The translations under genes and the position numbers were made by a program. Below, one piece after another: positions 38,809-47,470 of a stretch of 64,000 nt of DNA. Below the pieces are notes generated by a model. It was not told where the DNA came from. It ran no database searches and worked only from the letters and a program-made list of their open reading frames with translations. The DNA comes from Tenacibaculum maritimum NCIMB 2154. GTDB lineage: Bacteria > Bacteroidota > Bacteroidia > Flavobacteriales > Flavobacteriaceae. How positions within the stretch are numbered: the stretch's first letter is position 1; each line of letters begins with the position of its first letter. The DNA is taken from assembly GCF_900119795.1 (NCBI RefSeq), contig NZ_LT634361.1, positions 1,426,001 to 1,490,000 of the forward strand. The letters are read 5' to 3'.

Positions 38809-38816
38809 CAAATATA
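38809..38816 (-). promoter_or_regulatory. -7 box for the 38-residue peptide gene
   Basis: Minus-strand TATATTTG, an exact TANNTTTG match, about 49 bases upstream of the ATG at 38760. No clear -33 TTG. Confidence 0.45.
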
Positions 38817-39023
38817 AAGCTTTTTTTAAAATTAGAAAAAAAAATACTATTTATTTTGTTGATAATCAGGTTATTATGTCGTTTTTAAAACAGGGGATAC
38901 CTGTCCAGATTTTATCTAGATGTTAACTTTTTTTATAAAAATCTGTATGCCAGATTATTAAGGTTTAAGCAGCTCAATTTTGTATATTTAACATTATGTA
39001 GTCATTCTTTTTTATTCTTATAT
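38817..39023. other. AT-rich spacer
   Basis: No coding frame is supported here. The only visible structure is the short inverted repeat CAGGGGATACCTG near 38890. Confidence 0.4.
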
Positions 39024-39056
39024 AAAAAAAGCGTCCAATTTTACATGGACGCTTTT
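39024..39056 (-). terminator. Hairpin terminator after the cysteine-containing peptide gene
   Basis: AAAAGCGTCCA and TGGACGCTTTT form an 11-bp stem with an 8-nt loop; on the minus strand a run of seven T follows. Confidence 0.85.
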
Positions 39057-39080
39057 ATATCATTAATTTTTACATTGAAA

Positions 39081-39209
39081 TCATATTAAAAATTTGCAAG
39101 AACTAATACATAATGTCCAATTTTGACAAATGGTATTGTCAAAATCTCCGTTAAAGTCACATCTTGGATGTGCTGCCCATTGAGATATATGTAAGTTCAT
39201 TTTTTCCAT
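39081..39209 (-). CDS. Candidate 42-residue cysteine-containing peptide
   Basis: A complete small transcription unit: an exact -7 box at 39217-39224, an ATG at 39209 (or 39200), a 42-codon frame and a strong terminator 25 bases after the stop. The peptide reads MEKMNLHISQWAAHPRCDFN then GDFDNTICQNWTLCISSCKF and LI. It has four Cys and two Trp in the C-terminal 35 residues, no signal peptide and no double-Gly leader. It could be a modified-peptide precursor, a signalling peptide or a toxin; no maturation enzyme is adjacent. Function unknown. Confidence 0.5.
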   Translation of the reverse strand: MEKMNLHISQWAAHPRCDFNGDFDNTICQNWTLCISSCKFLI

Positions 39210-39216
39210 TATGAGG

Positions 39217-39224
39217 CAAATATA
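39217..39224 (-). promoter_or_regulatory. -7 box for the cysteine-containing peptide gene
   Basis: Minus-strand TATATTTG, an exact match, with TTTG 16 bases further upstream as a possible -33 element. The start of transcription would be at or just before the ATG. Confidence 0.5.
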
Positions 39225-39460
39225 CAATATTTTTAAAATTCAAAAAAATTGTTAGTGGGGTGAAAGGAGAGTTTATCGTTGAAAAAGGTTATTAAATGTG
39301 AGAGATTCATAGCTTAATAAGATGAGGAAGTATGAATAAAACTTTCCTTTGAAGCCTAGAGTTTAGTAAAATGTAAAAGAAGCACCTTTGTATGGGTGTT
39401 TTTTTTGTGCTATATAATATTGTAAGAGAATTGGAAAAGTATAGATATTGTATATAAAAA

Positions 39461-39687
39461 AGAGGATTTCCCTCAGCTATTAGGAGGATAAACCTCTATA
39501 GGGTTGATGAAGTACGCATTATTTTTGCAAGGGTTAATTAAATCGCATTTACCATATAAATGTATGAAGGAATACACTGTAAATTATATGGGGTCGTTAT
39601 GGGGGAAATTATCTATGAAGAAAAAGAAAAAAAAGCTAAGACAAGATAGTCAATCAGAAGAAGCACCTTTGTATGGGTGTTTTTTTT
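39461..39687 (+). ncRNA. Array RNA copy 1 (candidate small RNA)
   Basis: Proposed transcript of about 230 nt. The 5' hairpin has arms at 39461-39474 and 39484-39497 (AGAGGATTTCCCTC / GAGGATAAACCTCT, 11 of 14 positions paired) around AGCTATTAG. The core motif is at 39593-39607. It ends in CACC...GGTG followed by eight T. Upstream, TTG, 17 bases and TATAGA may be a promoter. A 64-codon frame crosses it (TTG start 39504, ATG 39507), but it is broken in copies 7-8 and not kept in the diverged copies, so I favour an RNA product. Confidence 0.55.
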
Positions 39688-39741
39688 GTGCTATATAATA
39701 TTGTAAGAGAATTGGAAAAGTATAGATATTGTATATAAAAA

Positions 39742-39968
39742 AGAGGATTTCCCTCAGCTATTAGGAGGATAAACCTCTATAGGGTTGATGAAGTATGCAT
39801 TATTTTTGCAAGGGTTAATTAAATCGCATTTACCATATAAATGTATGAAGGAATACACTGTAAATTATATGGGGTCGTTATGGGGGAAATTATCTATGAA
39901 GAAAAAGAAAAAAAAGCTAAGACAAGATAGTCAATCAGAAGAAGCACCTTTGTATGGGTGTTTTTTTT
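39742..39968 (+). ncRNA. Array RNA copy 2
   Basis: As copy 1, but with T for C in AAGTATGC; keeps TATAGATATTG upstream and the CCC form of the stem. Confidence 0.5.
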
Positions 39969-40022
39969 GTGCTATATAATATTGTAAGAGAATTGGAAAA
40001 GTATAGGTATTGTATATAAAAA

Positions 40023-40249
40023 AGAGGATTTCCCTCAGCTATTAGGAGGATAAACCTCTATAGGGTTGATGAAGTATGCATTATTTTTGCAAGGGTTAAT
40101 TAAATCGCATTTACCATATAAATGTATGAAGGAATACACTGTAAATTATATGGGGTCGTTATGGGGGAAATTATCTATGAAGAAAAAGAAAAAAAAGCTA
40201 AGACAAGATAGTCAATCAGAAGAAGCACCTTTGTATGGGTGTTTTTTTT
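40023..40249 (+). ncRNA. Array RNA copy 3
   Basis: Upstream TATAGGTATTG (G variant), CCC stem, AAGTATGC. Confidence 0.5.
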
Positions 40250-40303
40250 GTGCTATATAATATTGTAAGAGAATTGGAAAAGTATAGGTATTGTATATAA
40301 AAA

Positions 40304-40530
40304 AGAGGATTTTCCTCAGCTATTAGGAGGATAAACCTCTATAGGGTTGATGAAGTACGCATTATTTTTGCAAGGGTTAATTAAATCGCATTTACCATAT
40401 AAATGTATGAAGGAATACACTGTAAATTATATGGGGTCGTTATGGGGGAAATTATCTATGAAGAAAAAGAAAAAAAAGCTAAGACAAGATAGTCAATCAG
40501 AAGAAGCACCTTTGTATGGGTGTTTTTTTT
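40304..40530 (+). ncRNA. Array RNA copy 4
   Basis: Stem reads ATTTTCCTC, which restores one more base pair than copy 1; AAGTACGC as in copy 1. Confidence 0.5.
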
Positions 40531-40584
40531 GTGCTATATAATATTGTAAGAGAATTGGAAAAGTATAGGTATTGTATATAAAAA

Positions 40585-40811
40585 AGAGGATTTCCCTCAG
40601 CTATTAGGAGGATAAACCTCTATAGGGTTGATGAAGTATGCATTATTTTTGCAAGGGTTAATTAAATCGCATTTACCATATAAATGTATGAAGGAATACA
40701 CTGTAAATTATATGGGGTCGTTATGGGGGAAATTATCTATGAAGAAAAAGAAAAAAAAGCTAAGACAAGATAGTCAATCAGAAGAAGCACCTTTGTATGG
40801 GTGTTTTTTTT
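40585..40811 (+). ncRNA. Array RNA copy 5
   Basis: G variant upstream, CCC stem, AAGTATGC; same haplotype as copy 3. Confidence 0.5.
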
Positions 40812-40865
40812 GTGCTATATAATATTGTAAGAGAATTGGAAAAGTATAGGTATTGTATATAAAAA

Positions 40866-41092
40866 AGAGGATTTCCCTCAGCTATTAGGAGGATAAACCT
40901 CTATAGGGTTGATGAAGTATGCATTATTTTTGCAAGGGTTAATTAAATCGCATTTACCATATAAATGTATGAAGGAATACACTGTAAATTATATGGGGTC
41001 GTTATGGGGGAAATTATCTATGAAGAAAAAGAAAAAAAAGCTAAGACAAGATAGTCAATCAGAAGAAGCACCTTTGTATGGGTGTTTTTTTT
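40866..41092 (+). ncRNA. Array RNA copy 6
   Basis: Same haplotype as copies 3 and 5. Confidence 0.5.
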
Positions 41093-41146
41093 GTGCTATA
41101 TAATATTGTAAGAGAATTGGAAAAGTATAGGTATTGTATATAAAAA

Positions 41147-41371
41147 AGAGGATTTTCCTCAGCTATTAGGAGGATAAACCTCTATAGGGTTGATGAAGTA
41201 CGCATTATTTTTGCAAGGGTTAATTAAATCACATTTACCATATAAATGTATGAAGGAATACACTGTAAATTATATGGGGTCGTTATGGGGGAAATTATCT
41301 ATGAAGAAAAAGAAAAAAAGCTAAGACAAGATAGTCAATCAGAAGAAGCACCTTTGTATGGGTGTTTTTTT
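41147..41371 (+). ncRNA. Array RNA copy 7
   Basis: ATTTTCCTC stem, AATCACATTT, one A lost from the purine block (which breaks the long frame) and seven instead of eight T in the terminator. Confidence 0.5.
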
Positions 41372-41425
41372 GTGCTATATAATATTGTAAGAGAATTGGA
41401 AAAGTATAGGTATTGTATATAAAAA

Positions 41426-41651
41426 AGAGGATTTTCCTCAGCTATTAGGAGGATAAACCTCTATAGGGTTGATGAAGTATGCATTATTTTTGCAAGGGTT
41501 AATTAAATCACATTTACCATATAAATGTATGAAGGAATACACTGTAAATTATATGGGGTCGTTATGGGGGAAATTATCTATGAAGAAAAAGAAAAAAAGC
41601 TAAGACAAGATAGTCAATCAGAAGAAGCACCTTTGTATGGGTGTTTTTTTT
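41426..41651 (+). ncRNA. Array RNA copy 8
   Basis: ATTTTCCTC stem, AATCACATTT, the same A deletion as copy 7 but a full eight-T tail. Confidence 0.5.
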
Positions 41652-41705
41652 GTGCTATATAATATTGTAAGAGAATTGGAAAAGTATAGATATTGTATAT
41701 AAAAA

Positions 41706-41913
41706 AGAGGATTTCCCTCAGCTATTAGGAGGATAAACCTCTACATTAACTAGAGAAGAAAGATTATTTTTGTGATGGTTAAAATTTATCATCATTTAGA
41801 TAAGGTTATTTACATATTTATTATTTATAGAAAAGAACATCTATAGAAAAAAGAACGAAGTTCGTTTAAATTAAAAGTCAGTTCAAAAAACACCTAAACT
41901 TAGGTGTTTTTTT
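41706..41913 (+). ncRNA. Diverged array RNA copy 9
   Basis: Upstream region and 5' hairpin (to about 41744) are identical to the array. The body is then replaced by only loosely similar sequence (GATTATTTTTGTGATGGTTA), without the core motif. It ends in a stronger terminator, AACACCTAA-ACT-TTAGGTGTT with a T run (41885-41913). The 64-codon frame is absent. Confidence 0.5.
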
Positions 41914-41953
41914 GTATATAAAATTGTCGTTTTATATACAAAAAAGAAAAAGA

Positions 41954-42176
41954 GAGGATTTTCCTCATATATTGTGAGGGAAATCCTCACATTGCTTAAA
42001 AAGATAAGAAATACCTTTGCTATGGTTTAATACCAAAGACCTTTTAGTAAGGTTTTTAGATATAAATAAAGCTATAAAATTTATATCGCGTCGTCATAGG
42101 GGAAGGGGCTATGAAGAAAAAGAAACCATGCTATATTAAAGTAAAGACAAAAAACGCCTTGACCCAAGGCGTTTTT
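41954..42176 (+). ncRNA. Diverged array RNA copy 10
   Basis: The 5' hairpin has arms at 41954-41967 and 41975-41988 (GAGGATTTTCCTCA / TGAGGGAAATCCTC) that pair at all 14 positions with one G-T, although the loop differs from the array. The core motif GTCGTCATAGGGGAA is at 42090-42104 and ATGAAGAAAAAGAAA follows. The terminator AACGCCTTG-ACC-CAAGGCGTT (42147-42176) has different bases but the same form. Structure is kept while sequence changes, the best evidence that the RNA is the product. Confidence 0.55.
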
Positions 42177-42297
42177 TTGTATATAAGAATTGAATATCGC
42201 TTGAAGGAGTTTGATTGTATAATATTTAAAAGTTGAAAAGGCTATTTTTATATAGTTAATGGGAGTAATTTAAGCTTTTTTCGTTTTCTTTGTTTCA

Positions 42298-43185
42298 ATG
42301 GAAAAAAATAACCAAAATTCGATAAACCTTAATAAATATATAAGTAGTACTGGCGTATGCTCTCGTCGTGATGCAGAAAAATTGATTATTGAAGGAAGGG
42401 TTTTTATCAATGGAGAAAGAGCAAAATTAGGAAATAGAGTTTTTGATGGAGATCGAGTGACTTTGGATGGGAGGGTGCTGAAGTCGAAGCCTACAACATT
42501 GTATATTGCTTTCAATAAGCCGATAGGTATTGTTTGTACTACGGATTCTAAAGAAAGGAAGAATATAGTTCGTTATATCAATCATTCAGAGAGGTTATTT
42601 CCAATAGGACGTTTAGATAAACCTTCTCAAGGACTTATTTTTTTGACGAATGATGGAGATATCGTAAATAAAATTTTAAGAGCAGGAAATAATCACGAAA
42701 AAGAATATATCGTATCAGTAAATAAAAAAATTACGAGTGACTTTATAAAAAGGATGGGAGGAGGAATCCCTATTCTAGGAACGGTAACTAAAAAATGTAA
42801 AGTAATACCGTTAAATGATTTTACTTTTAAGATTATTTTAGTGCAAGGTTTAAACCGTCAAATTCGTAGAATGTGTGAGTATTTAGGATACGAAGTTACA
42901 AGATTAAAGCGAGAACGTATTATGAATGTAACTCTTGATAATTTGGCAATAGGAGACTGGAGAGAATTAACAGAAGAGGAGCTAAAGGGAATTAATAAAA
43001 TGATTGCGACTTCTTCTAAAACAGAAGAAGCTTCAAGAGATGCTCATAAGAAGGTAAAAAAAGCTCCTAAAAAACAAAAAGAGGAAGTAAAGGCAACCCC
43101 TTTTAATAAAAAAAGCGCTTCTTTTCGTAAAAACTCGAAAACTTCAAAGAGAAATTCTAAATTTCCTAGAAACAAAAAGAGATAA
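42298..43185 (+). CDS. rluF: 23S rRNA pseudouridine synthase, RluF-like
   Basis: A 295-residue RsuA/RluF-family enzyme with an N-terminal S4 RNA-binding domain ([20 protein letters not shown], about residues 9-28) and a catalytic domain whose [18 protein letters not shown] motif carries the nucleophilic Asp 107. The motif with SQGL matches the RluF subgroup, which modifies 23S rRNA position 2604 in E. coli. A Lys/Arg-rich tail of about 55 residues ([20 protein letters not shown]) follows, common in Bacteroidota and probably RNA-binding. It lies directly downstream of the RNA array and 46 bases upstream of the tgt start region. Confidence 0.9.
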   Translation: MEKNNQNSINLNKYISSTGVCSRRDAEKLIIEGRVFINGERAKLGNRVFDGDRVTLDGRVLKSKPTTLYIAFNKPIGIVCTTDSKERKNIVRYINHSERLFPIGRLDKPSQGLIFLTNDGDIVNKILRAGNNHEKEYIVSVNKKITSDFIKRMGGGIPILGTVTKKCKVIPLNDFTFKIILVQGLNRQIRRMCEYLGYEVTRLKRERIMNVTLDNLAIGDWRELTEEELKGINKMIATSSKTEEASRDAHKKVKKAPKKQKEEVKATPFNKKSASFRKNSKTSKRNSKFPRNKKR

Positions 43186-43226
43186 AACTTTATAAATCTT
43201 TATATTCTTCAATTCTTAAATAAACG

Positions 43227-43234
43227 TATCTTTG
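43227..43234 (+). promoter_or_regulatory. -7 box very close to the tgt start codon
   Basis: TATCTTTG matches TANNTTTG and ends six bases before the ATG at 43241. Transcription would begin at or next to the ATG, so the tgt mRNA may be leaderless. Confidence 0.5.
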
Positions 43235-43240
43235 CCACCT

Positions 43241-44371
43241 ATGCAATTTGATTTAAAAACAAAAGATCCAAAGAGTAAAGCTCGCGCTGGAGTTATTACA
43301 ACTGATCATGGCACTATAGAAACTCCTATTTTTATGCCTGTAGGTACTGTTGGAACAGTAAAAGGAGTTCATCAGACGGAATTGAAGAATGAAATTAATC
43401 CTGATATAATTTTAGGAAATACTTATCATTTATACCTACGACCGCAAACATCCATCTTAGAGCAAGCAGGAGGCTTACATAAATTTATGAATTGGGATCG
43501 CAATATTCTAACGGATAGTGGAGGGTATCAGGTGTACTCTCTTTCTGGAAGAAGAAAAATAAATGAAGAAGGAGTAAAGTTTAAGAGTCATATTGATGGA
43601 TCGACTCATTTTTTTACGCCAGAATCTGTTATGGAAATTCAACGTTCAATAGGAGCTGATATTATTATGGCTTTTGATGAATGTACCCCTTATCCGTGTG
43701 ATTATAATTATGCAAAAAGATCCATGCACATGACTCATCGTTGGTTAAAGAGATGTGTAAATCATTTAGAAAAAACACCACTGAAATATGATTATAGTCA
43801 AACACTTTTTCCAATAGTTCAAGGGAGTACGTATAAAGATTTGCGTAAGCAGTCAGCAGAATTTATAGCATCGGTGGGTGCTGAAGGAAATGCCATAGGA
43901 GGATTGTCGGTTGGAGAACCAGCAGAAGAAATGTATGCGATGACGGAAGTGGTTACTGCAATTTTGCCAGAAGATAAGCCTCGTTATTTAATGGGGGTAG
44001 GAACTCCTATAAACATATTAGAAAATATCGCTTTAGGGATAGATATGTTTGATTGTGTGATGCCAACGCGTAATGCTAGAAATGGAATGTTGTTTACGGC
44101 TCATGGTACTATCAATATAAAAAATAAGAAGTGGGAAAATGATTTTTCAGCAATTGATGAAATGGGAATTACATTTGTAGATACGTTATATTCTAAAGCT
44201 TATTTACGTCATTTATTTGCTTCAAAAGAGTTGCTAGGTAAACAAATAGCTTCTATACATAATTTAGGGTTTTATTTGTGGTTGACAAGAGAAGCAAGAA
44301 AACACATTTTAGCAGGAGATTTTGCAGTATGGAAAGATAAAATGGTAAAACAAATGGATAAACGTTTGTAG
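43241..44371 (+). CDS. tgt: tRNA-guanine transglycosylase (queuine/preQ1 incorporation)
   Basis: A 376-residue TGT that exchanges guanine-34 in GUN anticodons for preQ1 in queuosine synthesis. Catalytic motifs are present: LTDSGGYQVYSLSGRR with the base-recognising Asp, AIGGLSVGEP, and the nucleophile region FDCVMPTRNARNG. The zinc-site cysteines normally before the SRAYLHHL-type segment are absent: here it reads DEMGITFVDTLYSKAYLRHL, though the later His (IHNLGFY) is kept. I start at the ATG at 43241; the in-frame TTG three codons earlier overlaps the -7 box. lptG-like follows with one base between stop and start. Confidence 0.94.
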   Translation: MQFDLKTKDPKSKARAGVITTDHGTIETPIFMPVGTVGTVKGVHQTELKNEINPDIILGNTYHLYLRPQTSILEQAGGLHKFMNWDRNILTDSGGYQVYSLSGRRKINEEGVKFKSHIDGSTHFFTPESVMEIQRSIGADIIMAFDECTPYPCDYNYAKRSMHMTHRWLKRCVNHLEKTPLKYDYSQTLFPIVQGSTYKDLRKQSAEFIASVGAEGNAIGGLSVGEPAEEMYAMTEVVTAILPEDKPRYLMGVGTPINILENIALGIDMFDCVMPTRNARNGMLFTAHGTINIKNKKWENDFSAIDEMGITFVDTLYSKAYLRHLFASKELLGKQIASIHNLGFYLWLTREARKHILAGDFAVWKDKMVKQMDKRL

Positions 44372-44372
44372 T

Positions 44373-45458
44373 TTGAAAATACTTGACTGGTACATATTAA
44401 AGCGTTATTTAATGACGTTTTTGTTTACATTATTGATACTGATACCAATTGCTGTAGCAATTGATATCGCGGAAAAAATTGATAAGTTTTTAGGAAATCA
44501 GAATTTAACCTTTTTTGAAGTAGTCAATGATTATTACAAGAATTTCATTATATACTATGCAAACACATTTATGCCGTTGGCTTTGTTTATTGCTGTAATT
44601 ATATTTACATCTAGGCTAGCAAATAATACAGAGATTGTAGCAATAAATAGTTCGCAAATTTCTTTTACACGTTTTTTATACCCTTATTTTTTAGGTGCTA
44701 CTATGGTTGCTATTGTAGCATTATTGATGAATCATTTTGTGGTTCCAAACAGCAGTAAGGTAAGAAAAAAGTTTGAAAAAACATATCTTAAAAAGAAAAA
44801 CCATGGAGATAGATCGGTTAGAGAGTTTAGCTTACAGCTTAATGATAGTACTTATATGTTTATTCAAAATTACGATTTGAAAAGGAATACTGGTTATAAT
44901 TTTTCTACGGAAATTTATGAAGGTATAAAGTTGAAAAGTAAGCTTACCGCTGATAACTTAAATTGGAATCAAAAAGACAGCACATTCAAGTTATTGGGAT
45001 GGAAAAAACGAAAAGTTTTTAAGAAGAGGGATAGTATTTTTGCAGGAAGTAGTTTAGATACTACCTTTTTGTTTACTCCCAAAGATTTTGCATATAAAAC
45101 TATTCAAGCGCAAGAAATGCAGTCCAGAGAACTGATAGATTTTATAAAAATCTCTAAGAAAAGAGGGGTGAAAAACTTAAATTCTTATTTAGTAGAACTG
45201 TATAAGCGAACAAGTTTGCCTATAGCTTCATATATTTTAACTTTAATAGCGGCCGTATTAGGACATCGAAAGAGAAGAGGAGGAATAGGGTTGAATTTAG
45301 CATTAGGAATATCCATAATGTTTATTTATGTTTTCTTTTTAAAAATAGCAGAAGTTTTAGGTGCAGTAGCTGGTGCGAACCCATTATTATATGTGTGGAT
45401 TCCTAATATGGCATTTGGGATGTTAGCTATTTATTTATATGTTAATGCAAGAAGGTAA
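44373..45458 (+). CDS. LptF/LptG-family lipopolysaccharide export permease
   Basis: A 361-residue YjgP/YjgQ-family protein with about three N-terminal and three C-terminal membrane helices around a periplasmic beta-jellyroll region (about residues 130-270, LQLNDSTYMFIQNYDLKRNT). The opening KILDWYILKRYLMTFLFTLL is typical of LptG. These permeases extract lipopolysaccharide from the inner membrane with LptB. The start is TTG at 44373, two bases after the tgt stop codon begins its last base; no better start is near. Its 3' end overlaps the EamA gene by 20 bases. Confidence 0.9.
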   Translation: MKILDWYILKRYLMTFLFTLLILIPIAVAIDIAEKIDKFLGNQNLTFFEVVNDYYKNFIIYYANTFMPLALFIAVIIFTSRLANNTEIVAINSSQISFTRFLYPYFLGATMVAIVALLMNHFVVPNSSKVRKKFEKTYLKKKNHGDRSVREFSLQLNDSTYMFIQNYDLKRNTGYNFSTEIYEGIKLKSKLTADNLNWNQKDSTFKLLGWKKRKVFKKRDSIFAGSSLDTTFLFTPKDFAYKTIQAQEMQSRELIDFIKISKKRGVKNLNSYLVELYKRTSLPIASYILTLIAAVLGHRKRRGGIGLNLALGISIMFIYVFFLKIAEVLGAVAGANPLLYVWIPNMAFGMLAIYLYVNARR

Positions 45459-46344
45459 TAGATTTCATAATTATTTATTATTACATCTTATCGTATTTAT
45501 ATGGGGATTTACTGCTATTTTAGGAGCGTTGATTTCTATTGAAGCAGTACCTCTTGTTTGGTATCGAATGTTATTGGCTGTAGGTTTTATAGTCATATAT
45601 TTTCTGGTTAAGAGGAAATCGTTGAAAGTAGATAAAAGAGGAGTTGCTAAATTTGTCTTCTCAGGAATTATTATAGCTGTGCATTGGATTACTTTTTTTA
45701 AAGCCATAAAAGTATCAAATGTTTCCGTAGCGTTAGTAACAATGAGTACAGGTGCTTTTTTTACTTCTCTGATAGAACCCTTATTTTTTAAACGGAAGGT
45801 GAAATTACTAGAAATTTGTCTGGGCTTATTAGTGGTTTTAGGGTTGTATGTAATTTTTAATTTTGAAAGTAGGTACACACTAGGTATTATTTATGCCTTG
45901 GTCTCAGCTTTTTTGTCAGCACTATTTTCAGTGTTAAATGGTTTGTATGTAAGAGATTATGATCCAGAATTAATATCATTCTATCAACTGTTTTTTGGGG
46001 TTATAGGAATTACATTTTTTTTGCTTTTTACAAATAGTTTTTCAATTGATTTTTTTACCTTATCGAAAGCAGATTGGGGCTATTTGTTTGTTTTGAGTAG
46101 TATATGCACAGCTTATGCTTTTATAATATCAGTTCGGGTAATGAAATATTTAACCCCTTATACAGTAATGTTAACAATAAATTTAGAGCCTATATATGCG
46201 ATTATTCTAGCATTGCTAATTTTTAAAGAAAAAGAGCAAATGGACGTAGGGTTTTATTACGGAGCTTTTATAGTACTATTTGTAGTATTACTAAATGGTA
46301 TTCTTAAAAATAAAAGATTAGGAGTACAGAAGGAAGAAGATTAA
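45439..46344 (+). CDS. EamA-family (DMT superfamily) transporter
   Basis: A 301-residue protein with ten hydrophobic segments in two EamA repeats (first about residues 10-140, second 150-290). Typical positions include FIWGFTAILGALISIEAVPL in helix 1 and LTINLEPIYAIILALLIFKE near the end. Family members export amino acids, nucleotides or metabolites; the substrate is unknown. The start overlaps the lptG-like gene by 20 bases, so it belongs to the tgt-lptG-EamA operon. A second Met lies at codon 3. Confidence 0.88.
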   Translation: MLMQEGNRFHNYLLLHLIVFIWGFTAILGALISIEAVPLVWYRMLLAVGFIVIYFLVKRKSLKVDKRGVAKFVFSGIIIAVHWITFFKAIKVSNVSVALVTMSTGAFFTSLIEPLFFKRKVKLLEICLGLLVVLGLYVIFNFESRYTLGIIYALVSAFLSALFSVLNGLYVRDYDPELISFYQLFFGVIGITFFLLFTNSFSIDFFTLSKADWGYLFVLSSICTAYAFIISVRVMKYLTPYTVMLTINLEPIYAIILALLIFKEKEQMDVGFYYGAFIVLFVVLLNGILKNKRLGVQKEED

Positions 46345-46450
46345 TTCTTATCAAAAAAATTATCAAATTAGCAAACCAATACAAATTTTATAGTATGTTT
46401 GTCTTTGCGAATGACAAACCAGATTTATATAAAAATCAAATACGAAAACA

Positions 46451-47404
46451 ATGGAATATTTAGATTTTGAACAACCGATAAAAGATTTAGAAGAGCAGTT
46501 GGTTAAATGCCAGGCTATTGGAGAAGAGAGTGATGTAGATGTAAGCTCCACTTGTAATAAAATCGAAAAAAAATTAGCAAAAGCTAAAAAAGATATATAT
46601 AAAAATTTAACGGCTTGGCAGCGCGTTCAATTGTCGCGTCATCCTAATAGACCATATACTTTAGATTATATCAATGCTATTTGTGGAAATACATTCATGG
46701 AACTACATGGAGATAGAAGCGTAAAGGATGATAAAGCCATGATTGGAGGTTTAGGGAAAATAGGCGATCAATCATTTATGTTTATAGGCCAACAGAAGGG
46801 ATATAATACAAAAACACGTCAGTACCGTAATTTTGGTATGGCAAATCCAGAGGGATATAGAAAAGCATTACGCTTGATGAAGATGGCTGAGAAATTTGGG
46901 ATCCCTGTAGTAACTTTATTAGATACGCCAGGAGCTTATCCAGGATTAGAGGCAGAAGAAAGAGGGCAGGGAGAGGCCATTGCTCGTAATATACTTGAGA
47001 TGACTCGTTTAAAAACACCGATAATAACAATTGTTATTGGAGAAGGAGCCTCAGGAGGTGCTTTAGGAATTGGCGTTGGAGATAAGGTATATATGATGGA
47101 AAATACATGGTATACTGTAATATCACCAGAGTCATGTTCTTCTATTTTATGGCGTAGTTGGGAGTATAAAGAGCAAGCAGCAGAAGCGTTAAAGTTAACT
47201 GGAGAGGATATGAAGAAATTAAAGCTGATTGATGCTATTATTGAGGAGCCAATAGGAGGTGCTCATAGAGATAGAGAAGGAGCTTTTAAAGCTGTAGAAA
47301 AACAAATTTTGGAAGCTTATGAAGTGCTAAAAGATTTAAATGAAGTAGATTTGGTAGCGAAGCGTATGGATAAATATGCTCAAATGGGGGTGTATAAAGA
47401 ATAA
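46451..47404 (+). CDS. accA: Acetyl-CoA carboxylase carboxyltransferase, alpha subunit
   Basis: A 317-residue AccA of normal length, one half of the carboxyltransferase that transfers CO2 from carboxybiotin to acetyl-CoA to form malonyl-CoA. Motifs are [17 protein letters not shown] at the N-terminus, [12 protein letters not shown], the crotonase-like segment [20 protein letters not shown], and [16 protein letters not shown] for the oxyanion hole. A possible -7 box, TATGTTTG, lies at 46394-46401. accD is not in the window. A shared terminator separates it from convergent queE. Confidence 0.96.
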   Translation: MEYLDFEQPIKDLEEQLVKCQAIGEESDVDVSSTCNKIEKKLAKAKKDIYKNLTAWQRVQLSRHPNRPYTLDYINAICGNTFMELHGDRSVKDDKAMIGGLGKIGDQSFMFIGQQKGYNTKTRQYRNFGMANPEGYRKALRLMKMAEKFGIPVVTLLDTPGAYPGLEAEERGQGEAIARNILEMTRLKTPIITIVIGEGASGGALGIGVGDKVYMMENTWYTVISPESCSSILWRSWEYKEQAAEALKLTGEDMKKLKLIDAIIEEPIGGAHRDREGAFKAVEKQILEAYEVLKDLNEVDLVAKRMDKYAQMGVYKE

Positions 47405-47430
47405 CCCTTTTTTTAAGTAAGAATATAAAT

Positions 47431-47468
47431 AAAAAAGCAACCAAGTAAATTTATTTGGTTGCTTTTTT
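47431..47468. terminator. Bidirectional terminator between accA and queE
   Basis: AAAAAAGCAACCAA and TTGGTTGCTTTTTT form a 14-bp stem around an AT loop. Confidence 0.88.
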
Positions 47469-47470
47469 AT

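Larger units (their letters stand above)
39378..41622 (+). repeat. Tandem array of eight ~281-bp units
   Basis: Eight head-to-tail copies begin at 39378, 39659, 39940, 40221, 40502, 40783, 41064 and 41344 (last two periods 280 and 279). Copies differ at only a few positions: A/G in TATAGATATTG, C/T in the stem, C/T in AAGTACGC, G/A in AATCGCATTT, and single-base deletions in units 7 and 8. Each unit holds a stem-loop, a conserved GTCGT(T/C)AT(G/A)GGGGAA core, a purine block ATGAAGAAAAAGAAA and a terminator-like hairpin. Two diverged relatives follow directly. There are no unique spacers, so it is not a CRISPR array. Confidence 0.95.

Noticed and set aside
39504..41103. Six identical 64-codon reading frames in the tandem array
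   Set aside because: They exist because the repeats are near-identical. Single-base deletions break the frame in copies 7 and 8, and the diverged copies 9 and 10 do not keep it, while hairpins and terminators are kept. A short peptide cannot be fully excluded.
39378..42176. CRISPR array
   Set aside because: The period is 281 bp with no unique spacers, and there are no cas genes in the window.
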